Of a DNA stretch of 64,000 bases, positions 62,290-64,000 are shown in pieces. The position numbers and the translations under genes are program-made. The DNA comes from Bradyrhizobium barranii subsp. barranii (GTDB lineage Bacteria > Pseudomonadota > Alphaproteobacteria > Rhizobiales > Xanthobacteraceae): NCBI RefSeq assembly GCF_017565645.3, contig NZ_CP086136.1, positions 8,539,501 to 8,603,500 on the forward strand. The letters are read 5' to 3'. Each line of letters begins with the position of its first letter. Within the stretch, counting starts at the first letter, position 1. The notes beneath the pieces were generated by a model. It did not search any database. It was not told the DNA's origin and worked only from the letters and a program-made list of their open reading frames with translations.

Positions 62290-63222
62290 TCACGGCGTCG
62301 CCTTGCGTGACGAGTAGATGACGCCACCGCTGGACTCCACGACCAGACGGCCGTTCTCATTCTTGATCTCTTCGATGCGGCCAAGCCCGGGTACCTGCTG
62401 TCCAAGCACGGCCTCGATGACGCCGTTCGGACCTTGCAGGATCGCAATTCCCTCATAGGCCTGGCGGACCGACCAGCCCTTGACCACCTTGCGCGGCGCC
62501 GACGGAGGAACCGAACCCGTGATCTCGGGCGCGGCAACCGAGGCCATCATCGGCATCGTCTGCGAGGGCGGCTGCGAGGCAACGGCCGCCGGTGCCGGCG
62601 CCTGGGCCTGAGCCTGGGCGAGCTTGTCCAGCTTCACCGTCGAGGACGAGCTCACCCGCTCGATACGGTCCAGATTCTCGGCGAACCTGCCGAAGCGATC
62701 GTTGGTCGCCTTGCTCGACTGATCGACCGCGGTGCGCAGGCCGTCGAGATTTTCGGACACGCCCGACACCTGCTTGCGCAGCAGCGCGACAGTCTCGCGC
62801 AGATTCCTGATCTCCGTATTGGCGGCAACGTTGCTTTGGGCGGGCTGCGTGGTGAGATAGGCGATCACGCCGGTGCAGGCACAGACCACCAGGATCGCAG
62901 CGACCGCCAATGTTGCGAGCGGCGCGACCCATGTCGGACGCGGCGGCGGCGGCTTGGCCACGATCACGGCCGGCTTCATCACGGTCGGCGCAGGCTTCGG
63001 TATCGCCATCTTGTCGAGGCGCGCCTTGGCGCGAATGCGCTTCAGGCCCTCGAGCGCCTCTTTCGCCAGAGTCTCGTCGTTCGCCGCAGCCGACACACGC
63101 TTCGCGCTTGCAGCGGGCTTGGCCGTCTGTGCCGTGTTTGTATCGCGCGCATCCGGAGCCGGCTTCGCCGCCGCGGAAACATCAGCGGTCGCGTTGGGAC
63201 GAGCTTGTCCATCGGACAACAT
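62290..63222 (-). CDS. Single-pass membrane protein with coiled coil, unknown function
   Basis: A 310-residue protein I cannot assign. Residues 1-95 are cytoplasmic-type, rich in Ala, Pro and Lys; about 98-124 form one membrane helix (VAPLATLAVAAILVVCACTG); 133-205 have a coiled-coil-like pattern; 205-245 are Ala/Pro/Gln-rich. The C-terminal domain, GWSVRQAYEGIAILQGPNGV then VPGLGRIEEIKNENGRLVVE, looks like a small folded periplasmic beta domain. This layout recurs in rhizobial proteins, judged from memory only. The C-terminus would be outside the inner membrane. It is convergent with marR. Confidence 0.75.
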   Translation of the reverse strand: MLSDGQARPNATADVSAAAKPAPDARDTNTAQTAKPAASAKRVSAAANDETLAKEALEGLKRIRAKARLDKMAIPKPAPTVMKPAVIVAKPPPPRPTWVAPLATLAVAAILVVCACTGVIAYLTTQPAQSNVAANTEIRNLRETVALLRKQVSGVSENLDGLRTAVDQSSKATNDRFGRFAENLDRIERVSSSSTVKLDKLAQAQAQAPAPAAVASQPPSQTMPMMASVAAPEITGSVPPSAPRKVVKGWSVRQAYEGIAILQGPNGVIEAVLGQQVPGLGRIEEIKNENGRLVVESSGGVIYSSRKATP

Positions 63223-63701
63223 GTGAAAATGCTCCGTTCGGTTCGATCTATCGAACGGTGAAGTTATTTGCCGAAGCTTGCCTGAAACGTGCGCAGCGAA
63301 AACTTTTCATCGCGCCCGATGCGACGTCGCATGAGTCAAAAGCGTCATGGACGTGGCGAGAGTGCGACTCGAAAGACACACACTCGCCAAGATTTCGCCA
63401 AGCTGGAGTCGTCGCGCCATACATGAGTCGAATTGTCGCATGGGGAAACACCAGCAGGAGAGTCAATCCCGGGTTGAAAACCCCACTATGCGCATGACCC
63501 GCAGCACCGCGCAAAACAGCTGTGATTACGCGGGGATGCGGAACTTTAGAAACGCTACGGTGCAAAACTAGTTCGATTACCAAATCAACTGATGCGATCG
63601 AACATACAAAGAAACAACCAGAAACGAATCAACAGCATCAAACACGCATAGCAACCGCTTTGCTGCGCGCGCTTGATCGGAAATCGGCAATTGTTACGGT
63701 C
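63223..63701. other. Non-coding, AT-richer stretch
   Basis: A 479-base stretch where G+C falls and no frame looks coding: several short open frames lack motifs and ribosome sites. The part from about 63560 is notably A-rich. No tRNA, repeat or insertion-sequence end was seen. Confidence 0.5.
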
Positions 63702-63965
63702 CTACTCAAGTGATTCTCGCCAGTTGGCGAGGAGATCGACACGGTTCAGGTGCGTTCGGACGCAATCGGCAAGTTGGCGCAACTGTTCTAGGTCTGTCTC
63801 AATCCGCTCCGCGAGGTGATCCGTAAGACACCCGCCGAGCCTCACGCAGTAAGCGTTCAGTATCGAGTCGAAGTAGCAGGCCTGCACACGCAGGCACTGA
63901 ATGCGTAGGGCTGCCCGCGAATATCGAAACCATAATAACGGTTCGCGGGATGGAAATATCGTCAA
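63702..63965 (-). CDS. Hypothetical small protein
   Basis: An 87-residue frame on the minus strand, from 63965. The C-terminal half (HLAERIETDLEQLRQLADCV and RTHLNRVDLLANWRESLE) has a regular helical pattern that looks like real protein; the first 30 residues are less convincing. It contains four cysteines. No family is recognised and no clear ribosome site supports the start. It may be shorter, or not a gene at all. Confidence 0.35.
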   Translation of the reverse strand: MTIFPSREPLLWFRYSRAALRIQCLRVQACYFDSILNAYCVRLGGCLTDHLAERIETDLEQLRQLADCVRTHLNRVDLLANWRESLE

Positions 63966-64000
63966 ACAGCATGGTTGCCGAGCCGGGCATCACAACAACC

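Noticed and set aside
1..64000. tRNA, rRNA, CRISPR arrays, insertion sequences, prophage
   Set aside because: No cloverleaf or rRNA-like sequence, no regular short repeats with spacers, and no transposase, integrase or phage structural motif was found.

Overview
The window is a 64 kb piece of a high-GC alphaproteobacterial chromosome, most likely Bradyrhizobium or a close relative. This is judged from codon usage, the very long antisense shadow frames, the density of ABC, TRAP and MHS-type MFS transporters, and several dispersed palindromic repeats of the kind seen throughout Bradyrhizobium genomes. No rRNA, tRNA, CRISPR array, insertion sequence or phage gene was found. It is a run of small catabolic modules, each with its own regulator and transporter.

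Layout. (A) 1-8.2 kb: two MmgE/PrpD proteins (one cut by the left edge), a PdxA-family dehydrogenase and a DctA-type symporter, divergent from a LysR gene that overlaps a secreted GH79 heparanase-like hydrolase; then an MHS transporter. (B) 8.5-12.3 kb: LivK-type binding protein, flavoprotein and IclR regulator. (C) 12.3-18.7 kb: an ADP-ribosylglycohydrolase-fold protein with a beta-rich C-terminus, a LacI regulator with a clear operator, and a sugar-type ABC importer without an ATPase. (D) 18.7-31.3 kb: an amino- or keto-acid region holding a split two-subunit TPP decarboxylase with an SDR, a GntR regulator, an Asp/Glu racemase homologue, a DadA-like oxidase, an acetolactate-synthase-like enzyme, an aminotransferase, RidA and a D-2-hydroxyacid dehydrogenase. 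Divergent from these are a polar amino-acid ABC transporter and a second, frameshifted racemase. (E) 31.3-39.9 kb: phosphoesterase, GMC oxidoreductase, GNAT, a TetR/NmrA divergent pair, and an esterase-MFS operon with its own TetR. (F) 40-47.1 kb: a spermidine/putrescine-type ABC operon with a PuuB-like oxidase and a type II HAD, divergent from LysR. (G) 47.1-57.7 kb: hexuronate/aldonate catabolism with FMN 2-hydroxyacid oxidase, UxuA, L-idonate-dehydrogenase-like enzyme, a TRAP transporter, a FadR-type regulator with a double operator, and a UxuB-like dehydrogenase. (H) 57.7-64 kb: sugar-epimerase-like SDR, dienelactone hydrolase, MFS, a Cys-rich MarR and a membrane protein, ending in an AT-richer stretch with little coding.

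Four genes (30.5, 42.4, 45.0 and 59.8 kb) are each broken by what looks like one missing base, mostly in G runs. This suggests consensus errors at least as strongly as real gene decay. The least explained modules are C (glycohydrolase plus LacI plus ABC) and D (split TPP decarboxylase and imine/racemase enzymes).
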